The translations under genes and the position numbers were made by a program. Below are positions 27,117-37,227 of a stretch of DNA of 46,561 bases, one piece after another. The stretch spans positions 1 to 46,561 of the forward strand of contig MTCR01000099.1 of assembly GCA_002212725.1 (NCBI GenBank), read 5' to 3'. The number at the start of each line of letters is the position of its first letter. The stretch's first letter is position 1. Source of the DNA: Sphingobacteriales bacterium TSM_CSM. Its GTDB lineage: Bacteria > Bacteroidota > Bacteroidia > Chitinophagales > UBA2359. The notes beneath the pieces are model-generated. The model worked only from the letters and a program-made list of their open reading frames with translations. It was not told the DNA's origin and made no database searches.

Positions 27117-28685
27117 ATGAAACGGTTAATACTGCTTATTTCTCTGTGGTTTTGTACCGCATGTCTGTGGCAACTTGCTGCCCAACCTGTCGGCATTAAT
27201 TTTTACAGCGACTCCTGGGCAAACCTGCTCCAAAAAGCCAATGCCGAAGGAAAATATGTTTTTGTGGAACTCTACGGCGACAACTGCGTCCATTGCCATA
27301 ACATGGACACTTTTGTTTTTACCCACCCCAATGTATATGTTTTATACAACCAACATTTTGTAAGCACAAAAATTAATTATTCTTCTGATAGTCAGGATTT
27401 TTCTTATTACGAACTGGCCGCATCATATAGCCATGATTTATCGGGAGATATATTGCCTGTACTGTTGTATTTCGACAGCAAAGGCGATTTGCTTCGCAAA
27501 GACACAGGCGGCAAATCTATATCAGAATTTATGCAAATAGGGCAGCAAGTTATTGACAACCCGTACCTGAACGTACTGGCCAAAATGAACAAGCCATTGG
27601 TTGCCGAAAATGAGGTATCTATAAATTACGGAACGCCAACCCATTACAGAGCAACCTCGCCCCAGGACGAAATGGAAAAGGAGGTAAAATACACCCAAGG
27701 TTCTGAGCGGGTTACTACTCAAGTTCCCCCTGTACCCGATGTTATTTATACCCAACCGCCGCTTGTAATAACAACACCCGAACAGCCGGGCAACCAGCAG
27801 CAGCCCCAGAATATGCCCCGGCTCAATGAAAGTAAGGATGTGCGTTCTACTAAAAGTGTGGCGGTAGTGCCACCCCAAATGGAAATTGACTATAAAAGGT
27901 TAAATGAACTTCGGCAATATTTCAGACCATCTGATACCACCATTAACAGAAATACCATATTAGAATATGCCTACCTGCTCAAAAAGTTGCATCAGGCCTT
28001 TAATGAGGTGGTAAACTATTATCTGAAACTTGAAAAAGACCGTCTTTACACAGAGCATAATAAGAATTTTATCTACGACTTTGCCATAAACCTCGAAAAC
28101 CAAGCCATTGATTATTTAGTGAGCGATATTCAGTACTACAAAACCCGAAAGGGTGGCGATGCCGTAAACAGGCAGGTGAAAAATGCCATCAATTATACCG
28201 TGCTTACTGCCATAAGAGAAAAAGACCGCAAACTTTTTGCAAAAGCCGAGCAGGTTATTTACCGTTCGCACTTACCCAATTACGAGGCATTTTTATTTGA
28301 AATGCGCAGCCTCTTTTACCAGGGCATAGAAGATTGGAGCGCCTACTCTAAAATGGTTTCGCGCTATATGGAGGAAAACACCATTTCTGACCCCGTAATT
28401 CTGAACGATATTGCCCTTAAGTTTCAAAGAAATGTGAACGATAAAAAAATGCTCAAAAAAGCCATCGGGTGGGTGCAGGAATCTATCAGAATTGAAAATG
28501 AATACTACAACAATTACACCTATGCCCTGCTACTTGTAAGAATGAATGAACCCCAAAAGGCTTATGCCGCGGCTCAAAATGCCATTGTTGTTGCCCAAAT
28601 GCGCAACAACGGCACCGATATTTCTCCTGCCATGCAATTGTTAGACAGACTTCGTTCTGAACAACGAAATTACAATGCCGATTAA
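27117..28685 (+). CDS. exported thioredoxin-fold protein with long helical C-terminus
   Basis: A 522-aa protein from the ATG at 27117; a TTG two codons earlier is ignored. A signal peptide (MKRLILLISLWFCTACLWQLAAQ) is followed by a thioredoxin fold (about 30-150) with the redox motif C57-V-H-C60 preceded by VELYGDN, as in DsbD-gamma/DUF255-type domains. A Pro/Gln-rich linker (about 170-255) leads to a helical, TPR-like region (about 265-515) ending in LVRMNEPQKAYAAAQNA. Expected role: periplasmic disulfide exchange or chaperone work with a partner bound by the helical part. Partner unknown. It is read after the SLBB gene with a 124-nt gap and is followed by a terminator. Confidence 0.8.
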   Translation: MKRLILLISLWFCTACLWQLAAQPVGINFYSDSWANLLQKANAEGKYVFVELYGDNCVHCHNMDTFVFTHPNVYVLYNQHFVSTKINYSSDSQDFSYYELAASYSHDLSGDILPVLLYFDSKGDLLRKDTGGKSISEFMQIGQQVIDNPYLNVLAKMNKPLVAENEVSINYGTPTHYRATSPQDEMEKEVKYTQGSERVTTQVPPVPDVIYTQPPLVITTPEQPGNQQQPQNMPRLNESKDVRSTKSVAVVPPQMEIDYKRLNELRQYFRPSDTTINRNTILEYAYLLKKLHQAFNEVVNYYLKLEKDRLYTEHNKNFIYDFAINLENQAIDYLVSDIQYYKTRKGGDAVNRQVKNAINYTVLTAIREKDRKLFAKAEQVIYRSHLPNYEAFLFEMRSLFYQGIEDWSAYSKMVSRYMEENTISDPVILNDIALKFQRNVNDKKMLKKAIGWVQESIRIENEYYNNYTYALLLVRMNEPQKAYAAAQNAIVVAQMRNNGTDISPAMQLLDRLRSEQRNYNAD

Positions 28686-28708
28686 CCTGAACGGTTTAAA
28701 TCAAACTA

Positions 28709-28745
28709 AAAGAAGGCTGCTCTGTTTCGGGCAGCCTTCTTTGTA
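28709..28745 (+). terminator. intrinsic terminator after the thioredoxin-fold gene
   Basis: AAAGAAGGCTGC (28709-28720) pairs with GCAGCCTTCTTT (28731-28742), 12 bp and a 10-nt loop. Confidence 0.85.
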
Positions 28746-29137
28746 TTGTACCAAACATCTGTATGTTGTTGCCACAAAATTCGGGATGTGGTGCAGAGGT
28801 ATGTTTTTGGCAAAATCCGCCTCCTTATGAACAAAATCATCGTGCTGAGGCACAGCAACCAACTATGCGGCAACATGGTTGCAGCAATTGTTCACACAAA
28901 TCTACATCACACTTGGGTTATACCCATTTACCCCGGCCAATACAAGGCATGGAAAAATTGCCGCAAAAAGCCTCTGTCAATCGGTACAATGTTGTTACAC
29001 ATCGGGTTTTGGCAATTTGGCTACCATACATTGCCGGAAATGCGTAAATTCGCCCCTCCAAAACCGGCGGCAGTGTACAACTTGTCCTGCATGGTTAGCC
29101 AACAGCACCAACAGAAAATACCCAAAACTAACAGCCA
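28746..29137. other. gene-poor stretch before smc, about 390 nt
   Basis: Several overlapping frames stay open, the longest 133 codons and running into the smc start. None has a signal peptide, a recognisable motif or this genome's usual amino-acid composition (they are rich in His, Cys and Gln), so I call no gene. No exact TAnnTTTG element was found before smc. It may hold the smc promoter or a decayed gene. Confidence 0.45.
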
Positions 29138-32100
29138 ATGCGCTTAAAAACCATAGAAATAAAGGGTTTTAAAAGTTTTGCCGACAAAACCGTACTCCAT
29201 TTTACCGAAAACATGACCGGCGTGGTAGGCCCCAACGGCTGCGGTAAATCTAATACCGTTGATGCCATCCGCTGGGTATTGGGCGAGCAAAAAAGCAAAA
29301 TGCTGCGCCTCGAAAAAATGGAAAACATCATTTTTAACGGCAGTAAAAAACGGCAGCCCGCCGGCAGGGCAGAGGTAAGCCTTACCCTCGAAAATACCCG
29401 GAACCTGCTGCCTACCGAGTACAGCACCGTTACCATCAGCCGTATTTTGTACCGGAACGGCGACAGCGAATACCGCCTCAACGATGTGCGCTGCCGCCTT
29501 AAAGATATTACCGACCTTTTTCTGGATACCGGCATCAGCAGCGACTCTTACGCCATTATTGAGTTGAAAATGATTGACGAAATCCTGAACGACAAAGACA
29601 ACTCCCGAAGCCGGCTGTTTGAACAAGCCGCCGGTATTTCAAAGTATAAAGTGCGCAAACGCGAAACCCTGTCAAAATTAGCTGCCACCGATGCCGACCT
29701 TACCCGTGTGGAAGACTTGCTGTTTGAAATAGAAAAAAACCTGAAATCGCTGGAAAAACAGGCCAAACAAACCGAAAAATACTACAAACTGCGGGAGCAG
29801 TACAAAGAACTGAGTATAGAACTGGCGCTGCACCAATTGGCCGGGCATAAAGATGCCATTGCCGAACTTAAAAACCAGCAGCAAACCGAAACCGACCGCA
29901 AACTTGGGTACGAAACTACCATTACCGGGTTAGAAGCAGGCATAGAAGACAAAAAACTGCATATTCTGGAAAAAGAAAAAGCCCTGAACGAAGAGCAAAA
30001 ACGCTTAAATGAGTTAACCGCAAAATTACAGGCAAAAGAAAACGAAAAAAACCTGCTGGCACAAAATATACGCTTTTTGCAAGATAAACAGCAAAACCTT
30101 GGTCTGCAAATTACCACCGCCTCGCAACTGACCGATAACCTGAATCGCGAAATAGCCTTTCTGGCGCACGACCTGGAGGGCGAACAGGCACAAATGGAGG
30201 CTGCAACCCAAAAGCTAGAAACACTAAGGCTGGCCGCCGAGGCTGTAAAGCAGCGCTACACTGCCGGAAGGCAACACTTGGAAGCACAGCAATACAAAGA
30301 CAAAGAAGCAGAAAGGCAGCTATTTGAACAGGAAAAAAAAATTGCCGTTCTGCAATCGCAAAAAGATAACCTGCAACACCAAATTTCAGAAAACCAAATC
30401 AGGTTCCGCTCGCGGCAGGAAGAAATAGCCGAAATGAAAGCCGGCCTCCGGCAAACCGATGAAGAACTGAACAACGCACAGGAATACCTGCAACACCTCT
30501 TGGCCGAAGAGGAAAACCTGCAGGAACAAATTGCCGCCGCCACCAAACAATTAGAAACCCTGCAACCACAGCTAAACGACCTGCACCGCCGCTACGATGC
30601 CCGCCAAAATGAATACCGCCTGCTGAAAAGTATGGTTGACAGCATGGAGGGATTTCCCGATTCGGTAAAATACCTTAAACAGCACAATAACCAGTGGAAC
30701 CAAAGCGCCGCCCCATTACTGCTCGACGTGCTGAACTGCCCCGATGAATACAAGGTGCCCTTAGAAAACTACCTGAAACCCTGGCTCAACCACTATGTGG
30801 TAAATAACCGGCACGAAGCCGCCGCCGCCCTGCAACTGCTCGACAAACAGAACAAAGGTAAAGCAGGCTTTTTTATTCTGGAAGATTTGACCACCACAGC
30901 GCCCCAATCCCGCCCGGTAGTTGTACCGCAATTACCCTCCGACGCTGTGGAAGCCATTCAGATTATTACCGTACAACCCCTGTACCACCCCCTGCTGACG
31001 CATTTGCTTTATGGCGTTTTTATTGTGCCCGGCAATTTTGAACCAACCATAGAGCAGTTGCAAACCGGAGCCGTTTTTGTATCCGGCAATGGCAAGTTTA
31101 TTCGCCGGCAAATGGCTTATGAGGGTGGTTCGGCAGGCGCTTATGAGGGCAAAAGAATTGGTAAACGGCAACAATTGGAACAACTCCAAAACGAAATTGA
31201 AACCACCGGAAACCAGATAACCCAACTCCAAAATACCATTGAGCAGCAAAAAAACCTCTTGCGCCAGATTTCAAACACCCTCAACAATAAGCGCAGCGAA
31301 ATCAGCCGGCATAAGTTTACCATTGATGGTATTTCAAAAAAGAGCATGTCTTTTAAGTTGCGCATAGAAAGCCTGCAATCTTATATGCAGGAATCCGAAA
31401 CCAAAGATACCGGGTTGCACAGCCAGATAAACCAACTGCAGCAGCAAATACAGCAACTTATACAGCAACTTTCGGGTTTAAAAGACAGTTATGCCGCACA
31501 ACGCGCCCTTACCGGCGAAGCCGAAACCGCTTTTGCCGAACTAAACCGGCAACTTTCGCAGGCAAATGAAGAATTTAACCGCCAAAACATAGAGTTTCAT
31601 AAGCAACAAAACCGGCTCAACACCATTGAGCAAAACCTGCGCTTTAAAGAAAACCAACTTGCCGAAACCAATAAACAACTTACCGACAACAACAACCAAC
31701 TTGCCCAGGCCAATGAGCAACTGACAGCCCAAACTGCCGCCCTGCAAGAAACAGAAGAAGTACTGTTGGTATTTTACCGCAAAAAAAGCGAACACGAAAA
31801 ATTGGTAAGCCAAGCCGAAAGCGCCTACTACGAAGCGCGCGGCACCATTGCCGATGTGGAAAAAGAACTGCGCGAACAAAACCGCCTGCGGCAATTATCC
31901 GATACCTTGCTCAATTCGTTGGAGCACCGGTTAACCGAACTCAAAATAAAACTCCTGTCGCTCAAAGAACGCCTCGATATTGAATTTCAGGTAAATATTG
32001 ATGACATTATGGAGCGCAACCCCTCTGAAGAATATAACCTGCCCGACCTTGAAGAAAAGGTGGAAAAACTGCGCACCCAAATTGCCCGGTTTGGCGAAAT

Positions 32101-32728
32101 TAACCCCCTTGCCATTGAAGCCTACAACGAAATTAAGGAACGTTACGATTTTATTATTGCTCAGCGCGAAGATTTGGTGGAAGCCAAAAAGTTGCTCCAG
32201 AAAACCATGCGCGAAATAGAAAAAACCGCCACCGAAAAGTTTATGGACGCCTTTAACAAAGTGCGCGGACATTTTATTGAAGTTTTTCGCGCCTTGTTTA
32301 CCGATGAAGATACCTGCGACCTGGTACTCACCAATACCGAAGACCCGCTGGAATCGGAAATTGACATTGTTGCCCGACCCAAAGGTAAACGCCCCCAATC
32401 CATTAACCAACTTTCGGGCGGTGAAAAATCGCTCACTGCACTGGCTTTGGTGTTTGCCCTCTACCTCTATAAACCCGCCCCTTTCTGCATTTTAGACGAG
32501 GTAGATGCCCCGCTCGACGATGTGAATGTAACCAAATTCAGCAACATGATACGCCGCTTTTCCGAAAACTCGCAGTTTATACTGGTAACCCATAACAAAA
32601 ATACCATGGCTGCAGTTGATGTTATTTACGGCGTAACCATGCCCGAAGAGGGCGTGTCAAAAGTAGTGCCGGTAGATTTCCGCTCCCTTACCAACGAGTA
32701 TAATGAGGTAACACTCAATGAAAGGTAA
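29138..32728 (+). CDS. smc: chromosome segregation ATPase SMC
   Basis: A 1196-aa protein, the normal SMC length. N-terminal ATPase half starts MRLKTIEIKGFKSFADKT, with Walker A GPNGCGKSNT at 31-40. Two long coiled-coil arms (rich in Gln, Glu, Lys, Leu; about 170-500 and 670-1000) flank a hinge near 510-665. The C-terminal half holds the ABC signature LSGGEKSL near 1091 and Walker B CILDEVDAPLDD, followed by the D-loop. It forms a dimer that, with ScpA and ScpB, organises and segregates the chromosome. scpA and scpB are not in the window. The 9-A run at 30333-30341 within the coding region is in frame, a useful control for homopolymer accuracy. Confidence 0.97.
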   Translation: MRLKTIEIKGFKSFADKTVLHFTENMTGVVGPNGCGKSNTVDAIRWVLGEQKSKMLRLEKMENIIFNGSKKRQPAGRAEVSLTLENTRNLLPTEYSTVTISRILYRNGDSEYRLNDVRCRLKDITDLFLDTGISSDSYAIIELKMIDEILNDKDNSRSRLFEQAAGISKYKVRKRETLSKLAATDADLTRVEDLLFEIEKNLKSLEKQAKQTEKYYKLREQYKELSIELALHQLAGHKDAIAELKNQQQTETDRKLGYETTITGLEAGIEDKKLHILEKEKALNEEQKRLNELTAKLQAKENEKNLLAQNIRFLQDKQQNLGLQITTASQLTDNLNREIAFLAHDLEGEQAQMEAATQKLETLRLAAEAVKQRYTAGRQHLEAQQYKDKEAERQLFEQEKKIAVLQSQKDNLQHQISENQIRFRSRQEEIAEMKAGLRQTDEELNNAQEYLQHLLAEEENLQEQIAAATKQLETLQPQLNDLHRRYDARQNEYRLLKSMVDSMEGFPDSVKYLKQHNNQWNQSAAPLLLDVLNCPDEYKVPLENYLKPWLNHYVVNNRHEAAAALQLLDKQNKGKAGFFILEDLTTTAPQSRPVVVPQLPSDAVEAIQIITVQPLYHPLLTHLLYGVFIVPGNFEPTIEQLQTGAVFVSGNGKFIRRQMAYEGGSAGAYEGKRIGKRQQLEQLQNEIETTGNQITQLQNTIEQQKNLLRQISNTLNNKRSEISRHKFTIDGISKKSMSFKLRIESLQSYMQESETKDTGLHSQINQLQQQIQQLIQQLSGLKDSYAAQRALTGEAETAFAELNRQLSQANEEFNRQNIEFHKQQNRLNTIEQNLRFKENQLAETNKQLTDNNNQLAQANEQLTAQTAALQETEEVLLVFYRKKSEHEKLVSQAESAYYEARGTIADVEKELREQNRLRQLSDTLLNSLEHRLTELKIKLLSLKERLDIEFQVNIDDIMERNPSEEYNLPDLEEKVEKLRTQIARFGEINPLAIEAYNEIKERYDFIIAQREDLVEAKKLLQKTMREIEKTATEKFMDAFNKVRGHFIEVFRALFTDEDTCDLVLTNTEDPLESEIDIVARPKGKRPQSINQLSGGEKSLTALALVFALYLYKPAPFCILDEVDAPLDDVNVTKFSNMIRRFSENSQFILVTHNKNTMAAVDVIYGVTMPEEGVSKVVPVDFRSLTNEYNEVTLNER

Positions 32729-32778
32729 TGCAGATAGGGCTGTTTTCTTTTGATTACGGCATCACTCAGGAGGCTCAA

Positions 32779-32806
32779 CCCCGCGCGCGGGGGCGGGGTA
32801 TCTTTG
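32779..32806 (+). terminator. GC-rich hairpin after smc, possible terminator
   Basis: ACCCCGC (32779-32785) pairs with GCGGGGT (32794-32800). An alternative is the 14-nt palindrome CCCCGCGCGCGGGG at 32780-32793. TATCTTT follows, so the T-tract is poor. It lies between the convergent smc and restriction-modification genes. Confidence 0.4.
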
Positions 32807-32894
32807 CATAAAACCACCTCACCAATCCAAAGCATTTGTTACCTTATCTGCTGCTTCTTCACAGACAACCTTACGGCAACCGCAATGGGGTAAC

Positions 32895-35669
32895 TCATTT
32901 TTTCCCTTTTTTCTTTTTTTCTGTGGCAAACAAACCGGCGGTGTACTGCTCATAAAGGTCGAACAGAAATTCTATGCGGCGGGCATCGGTGGTAAAGGGG
33001 GCATCGCGGTAGCATTTGTCAACGGCTTTGTCTAAGGTTTGGTGGGCTTTTTGCAGGGCAAGGGGCATGGTAAGCGGGTCGTACAGGTGGGCAAGGGTGT
33101 TGCCTTTGGCTTGCTCAACCTCCCTTATTTGCAGCACAGCGGCGGCGGCGGTTTCTACTGCCTGCTTTTTTGCATCGGGCACCCCTGCCGGAAACGGGTA
33201 GTTGTTGTAAACAATGTCTTTACTGTATCGGTAACGACTTTCTAACCTGCCACAAACGTATTTCACCCAAGCCATGTGCATTTTTGAGGTAAGATGACCA
33301 AAAAGGTAGAGAGTACCGTTTGGAACAGTCATACAAGTATCACTGGGAATACTATTTTTATCAAAAAAGCCAATAGGAATATATTCTCTATTTTCCGATG
33401 ATACACGAGGTATCAGAATAAATGTTTCTGGATTATTTTTATCCCGAAAAGTATGTGGTGTGGAGGCGAATTTTTGGGTAGAGGGAGCAATACTTGCTTC
33501 TCTAAATGCTTTAACCGCTTTGATACGGCGCATTATTTCGGGCGATTGTTTTAGCTCGTTTGGTTCGGCATCTACCAACCAAAAACACCATCGCTTTTTA
33601 CCGTTTAAAAATTCGTGAGCGCTTATCAATGGTTTGATAAAACGATTTATTTGGGGTTCACTTGCTAAGATGGCTTCCATTTCTTCATCGGCTATTAACA
33701 AATGTCCGCCATCAAGCGGCATATTGCCAAATGACATTGCCGGCACATCACCTATTGGTTTCTGTCGGGTTACAATAAAAATATTTCTCCCTTCTACCAA
33801 ATAAGGGTTGATGTTTTTTACCACCTTTACCGTTGGTTCGCCCTTAATATCGGGATACTCAAAGAGGAGTTTTTGAGTTGGTTCGGTTTTACCAAAACCT
33901 ATTATTACGCAGTGTACGGCTGCTATGCCTTTTGCTTCGTTTGTCCATTTAAAAGTTTGGTGGGCAAAATGTATGTTTACGCCGTATTCATTAAATAACG
34001 TACTCCACAAAACGCCTACTTGTTCGCCTTGTGTTATGCTGCTGGTTGAAACAAATGCACATTTCAGATTGGGGTTATTGTGCTGAATATAGTCGGCGGC
34101 TTTTTTATACCATGCGGTTACATAATCCAAAATGCCACTGCCAGGTTTATTGTTGAACAATTGTTTAACCTCATTGCGCTGTACTTCGGTCATCATTTTT
34201 GACCCCACAAACGGCGGGTTACCGATGATGTAATCCACATCGGGCTGCCAGGGTATATGCAGGGCGTTGGCATTGGTGATTGGTGCGGCATCGTGCAGCG
34301 GAATAGAGGGTTTAGCGGCGCCAAAGGTGTTTAAAAACAGGGTATTGAGTTGGTGTTCGGTAAGCCACATGGCAATGGTGGCAATTCGGGCAGAGGTGGG
34401 GTCTATTTCGTAGCCGTAAAAATTGGTAAGGGGCACATTGCTCAGCAGGGCGGTATCGGTAACCAATTGGTTGCCTTGCAGGGCGGCAATTACCTGCATA
34501 TCTAAGAGGCGGAGTTCGCGGTAGGTAACCACCAAAAAATTGCCGCAGCCGCAGGCGGGGTCTAAAAAGCGGAGTTTGTTTATTTTTTGGCGGAAGCGTT
34601 CCAGTTTTTGCTTATTGGGCAGGGCGGCGGTAAACTCGTTTTTAAGGGCATCTAAACACAGGGGTTTTAGCAGGCGGAGTATATTGGTTTCGGAGGTGTA
34701 GTGTGCGCCCAGGGTGCGGCGCTCGTGGGGGTTCATGACGGCTTGAAACAAGGAGCCAAAAATTTCGGGCGATATGGCAGACCAGTCGTACAAACAGGCA
34801 TTATACAAAGCGTCATACACGCCGGCGCCGGTGGGCGGGGCTTGCGGCAGGGCGGCGCTAAACAGGCTGCCGTTTATGTACGGAAAATCTTGCACCGGTG
34901 GCGGCGGGTTGTAGTGGGGTTGGTTGGGGGGCGTGTTTAGGTGGGTAAACAGTTGGGTAAGCGCCTGCCCCAACAGTTGGGGATCTTGTTTGTAGGGCAG
35001 CAGGAATTGGGTAAACTGAAGTGGGGTAAAAATACCGGTATCTTCGGCAAAGAGGCAAAACAATACTTGCGACAGCAACACGGCGGCGTTCTGTGTGCCG
35101 TATTGTTGCAGGTTTAGGCTATCATACACGGTAGCTATAAGTTGTGCAGCCTCCTGGTTTACCCTTACCTCCTGTTCTTCCAAGTCTTTTTGGGCGGTAA
35201 GGAAAAACGAAAAATAATGAAGGTTATCGGCAAAAGTCAGCAGCGGAACATCGCACACCTGCACAGGTTTCAGTCTGATATCGGCGGGCGTATCGTGCAG
35301 GCGGTAGAGTTTAAGACGCTTAAAATTAACTAACAGCAGGTATTCGGGCCGGCTCATGGGTTTATGCAACCCGCGCACATAATCCATAGCCTGCTGGAGG
35401 GTATTCTCCCAATCCGAATCCTTGTCTAAATGCCCCGATTTAGCTTCGATGAGCAACTTGCCCCGCCAAAACAAATCAGCCCTGCCCTTTCTGCCCGATG
35501 CATGGCGGCGGGTAGGGTATTCAAAACGGGCAAGGGCGTATCGGTCTAAGCCAAACACCTTAAACAGTTCGTCCATAAAGGTTTTTGCTTCGGCGGCTTC
35601 GTTGGTTTCGCCGTGGAAACGGTGAGCAAACTTATCTGCACGGTCAAAAAGAGCGCTATCAATGAGCAT
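32895..35669 (-). CDS. MmeI-like single-chain restriction endonuclease/DNA methyltransferase (type IIL/IIG)
   Basis: A 924-aa protein, close to MmeI (919 aa). N-terminal nuclease with D65 and E75-A-K77 (RADLFWRGKLLIEAK), a complete PD-(D/E)xK site. A helical connector follows, then a gamma-class N6-adenine methyltransferase: motif X near 320 (LGAHYTSETNI), motif I DPACGCGNF at 370-378, motif IV NPPF at 484-487. A target-recognition region (about 600-830) and a helical tail end it. Expected role: cuts foreign DNA at a fixed distance from an asymmetric site and protects its own DNA by methylating one strand, with recognition shared by both activities. The site cannot be predicted. It stands alone between smc and photolyase, with no separate specificity, methylase or control gene. 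All catalytic motifs look intact. Confidence 0.88.
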   Translation of the reverse strand: MLIDSALFDRADKFAHRFHGETNEAAEAKTFMDELFKVFGLDRYALARFEYPTRRHASGRKGRADLFWRGKLLIEAKSGHLDKDSDWENTLQQAMDYVRGLHKPMSRPEYLLLVNFKRLKLYRLHDTPADIRLKPVQVCDVPLLTFADNLHYFSFFLTAQKDLEEQEVRVNQEAAQLIATVYDSLNLQQYGTQNAAVLLSQVLFCLFAEDTGIFTPLQFTQFLLPYKQDPQLLGQALTQLFTHLNTPPNQPHYNPPPPVQDFPYINGSLFSAALPQAPPTGAGVYDALYNACLYDWSAISPEIFGSLFQAVMNPHERRTLGAHYTSETNILRLLKPLCLDALKNEFTAALPNKQKLERFRQKINKLRFLDPACGCGNFLVVTYRELRLLDMQVIAALQGNQLVTDTALLSNVPLTNFYGYEIDPTSARIATIAMWLTEHQLNTLFLNTFGAAKPSIPLHDAAPITNANALHIPWQPDVDYIIGNPPFVGSKMMTEVQRNEVKQLFNNKPGSGILDYVTAWYKKAADYIQHNNPNLKCAFVSTSSITQGEQVGVLWSTLFNEYGVNIHFAHQTFKWTNEAKGIAAVHCVIIGFGKTEPTQKLLFEYPDIKGEPTVKVVKNINPYLVEGRNIFIVTRQKPIGDVPAMSFGNMPLDGGHLLIADEEMEAILASEPQINRFIKPLISAHEFLNGKKRWCFWLVDAEPNELKQSPEIMRRIKAVKAFREASIAPSTQKFASTPHTFRDKNNPETFILIPRVSSENREYIPIGFFDKNSIPSDTCMTVPNGTLYLFGHLTSKMHMAWVKYVCGRLESRYRYSKDIVYNNYPFPAGVPDAKKQAVETAAAAVLQIREVEQAKGNTLAHLYDPLTMPLALQKAHQTLDKAVDKCYRDAPFTTDARRIEFLFDLYEQYTAGLFATEKKKKGKK

Positions 35670-35695
35670 ACTGTTTCAGTTGAAATGGTAGGCTG

Positions 35696-35703
35696 CAAAG
35701 ATA
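35696..35703 (-). promoter_or_regulatory. candidate -7 element for the restriction-modification gene
   Basis: The minus strand reads TATCTTTG, an exact TAnnTTTG, 26 nt before the ATG at 35669. No good -33 box. Confidence 0.5.
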
Positions 35704-35769
35704 AGGAAAATAAAAGTAATTAGTAAAAAAAATCAGAAGTTGTTAATGGCAATATTTTACAAATCGTTT

Positions 35770-37083
35770 TTACTCCGCCTTTAATGCTTGCTTAAAGGTT
35801 TCTAAGGCGCGTTGCCGGGCAAATTGGTGGTCAACTATGGGTTTGGGGTAGTGCGGGGTGCCAAATTCGGGAACCCATTGTTTAATGTAGCGGTATTGGG
35901 GGTCAAATTTTTGGGTTTGTGCTTCGGGGTTAAATATGCGGAAGTAGGGTGCGGCATCGCAGCCGGTACTTGCTGCCCATTGCCAGCCGCCGTTGTTGGA
36001 AGCCAGTTCAAAATCGAGCAGTTTTTGGGCAAACCAGGCTTCGCCCATGCGCCAATCTATGAGCAGGTGTTTGGTTAGGAAGGAGGCGGTAATCATGCGC
36101 ACGCGGTTGTGCATAAAGCCGGTTTGGCTTAGTTGCCGCATACCGGCATCAACAATGGGGTAGCCGGTAGCGCCGTTGCGCCAGCGGTCAAAATCGGCTT
36201 CATTGGTGCGCCAGGGTATGGCATCGTAGGCGGGTTTAAACGCCCGCGTTACCACGTGCGGAAAATGCCAGAGTATCATCTGGTAAAAATCGCGCCAGAT
36301 GAGTTCGTTCAGCCACGCGGGGCTAAGTTGGGCGGCTTTGAGCGCCATTTCGCGAATGCTGATGGTTCCGAAGCGGAAATGTACGCTCAACCCCGATGTG
36401 CCGTCAATGGCCGGGTAGTTGCGCGTTTCGGCATAGTGTTGCAGCAGGTGGTCGGTTACGGTAGCGGGCGGAAAAACTTCACCGGCATTATCTTTAAATC
36501 CCATGCTTTCAAGGGTGGGCATGGGCAGCGGCGGTGTGGCATAAAAGTTATCCGTTTGCAGGGCATTTCCTGCAATTTGGGGCTTGTGTTGCTCAAACAG
36601 GGCATTCCAACGGCGGCTGTATGGGGTAAAAACGGTGTAGGGCGTGTTGTTTCCGGTCAGTATTTCATTTTTCTCAAATATTACGTGGTCTTTACTGCCT
36701 TTAAACGGTATGTCTTTAGTTTGCAGAAAATCGTAAATTTCGCGGTCGCGCTGTTGGGCGTAGGGTTCGTAATCGCGGTTGGTATAAACATTTGCTATGT
36801 TGTATGTTTGCACCAATTCTTTCCACACCTCAATTGGTTTACCATACTTTACCAGCAGGCTGCTGCCGCGTTGGTGCAGGTCTTGTTGCAACCGTTGCAG
36901 TTGGCGGTAAATAAAGCGCAGGCGGCGGTCATCTGCATCGGGCAGTTGGTTTAGTATATCGGTATCAAAAATAAACAGCGGCAATACGGGTTGGGCGCCT
37001 TGTACGGCGTTCCACAGGGCGGTATTGTCGTGCCAGCGCAAATCGCGCCTGAACCAGTGTATGGAAATGGTTGGGTTGGTCAT
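35770..37083 (-). CDS. phrB: deoxyribodipyrimidine photolyase
   Basis: A 437-aa protein from the ATG at 37083 (MTNPTISIHWFRRDLRWHDN); a TTG nine codons upstream is rejected. N-terminal photolyase domain for the antenna chromophore (FRRDLR, LPLFIFDT), C-terminal FAD-binding domain with GTSGLSVHFRFGTIS, the WRDFYQMILWHFP segment and the FAD/DNA-binding motif NNGGWQWAASTGCDAAPYFRI, which includes the Trp residues of the electron chain. It splits UV-induced pyrimidine dimers with blue light. The length and motifs fit class I CPD photolyases better than cryptochromes. Confidence 0.93.
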   Translation of the reverse strand: MTNPTISIHWFRRDLRWHDNTALWNAVQGAQPVLPLFIFDTDILNQLPDADDRRLRFIYRQLQRLQQDLHQRGSSLLVKYGKPIEVWKELVQTYNIANVYTNRDYEPYAQQRDREIYDFLQTKDIPFKGSKDHVIFEKNEILTGNNTPYTVFTPYSRRWNALFEQHKPQIAGNALQTDNFYATPPLPMPTLESMGFKDNAGEVFPPATVTDHLLQHYAETRNYPAIDGTSGLSVHFRFGTISIREMALKAAQLSPAWLNELIWRDFYQMILWHFPHVVTRAFKPAYDAIPWRTNEADFDRWRNGATGYPIVDAGMRQLSQTGFMHNRVRMITASFLTKHLLIDWRMGEAWFAQKLLDFELASNNGGWQWAASTGCDAAPYFRIFNPEAQTQKFDPQYRYIKQWVPEFGTPHYPKPIVDHQFARQRALETFKQALKAE

Positions 37084-37227
37084 GGTGCAAAGCGGTATGT
37101 TTGCGTACAACAGCAGAAACGGGGTAATTGTTTTTTTTAAAAAAACGTAACTATTTAGGTGCTATCTGTAAATTCCGTCAATTTCTCTTGTTCCTTGCTC
37201 ATTTGAAGCTTTGACCATAAAGAACCA

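Noticed and set aside
28746-29147. A 133-codon frame on the + strand before smc
   Set aside because: Two other frames are open over the same DNA, the composition (many His, Cys, Gln) is unlike real genes here, and it overlaps the smc start. No motif or signal peptide.
32800-32807. TATCTTTG, an exact -7 match on the + strand after smc
   Set aside because: The DNA downstream on the + strand holds no gene (the next gene is convergent), so it is more likely chance or part of a terminator tail.
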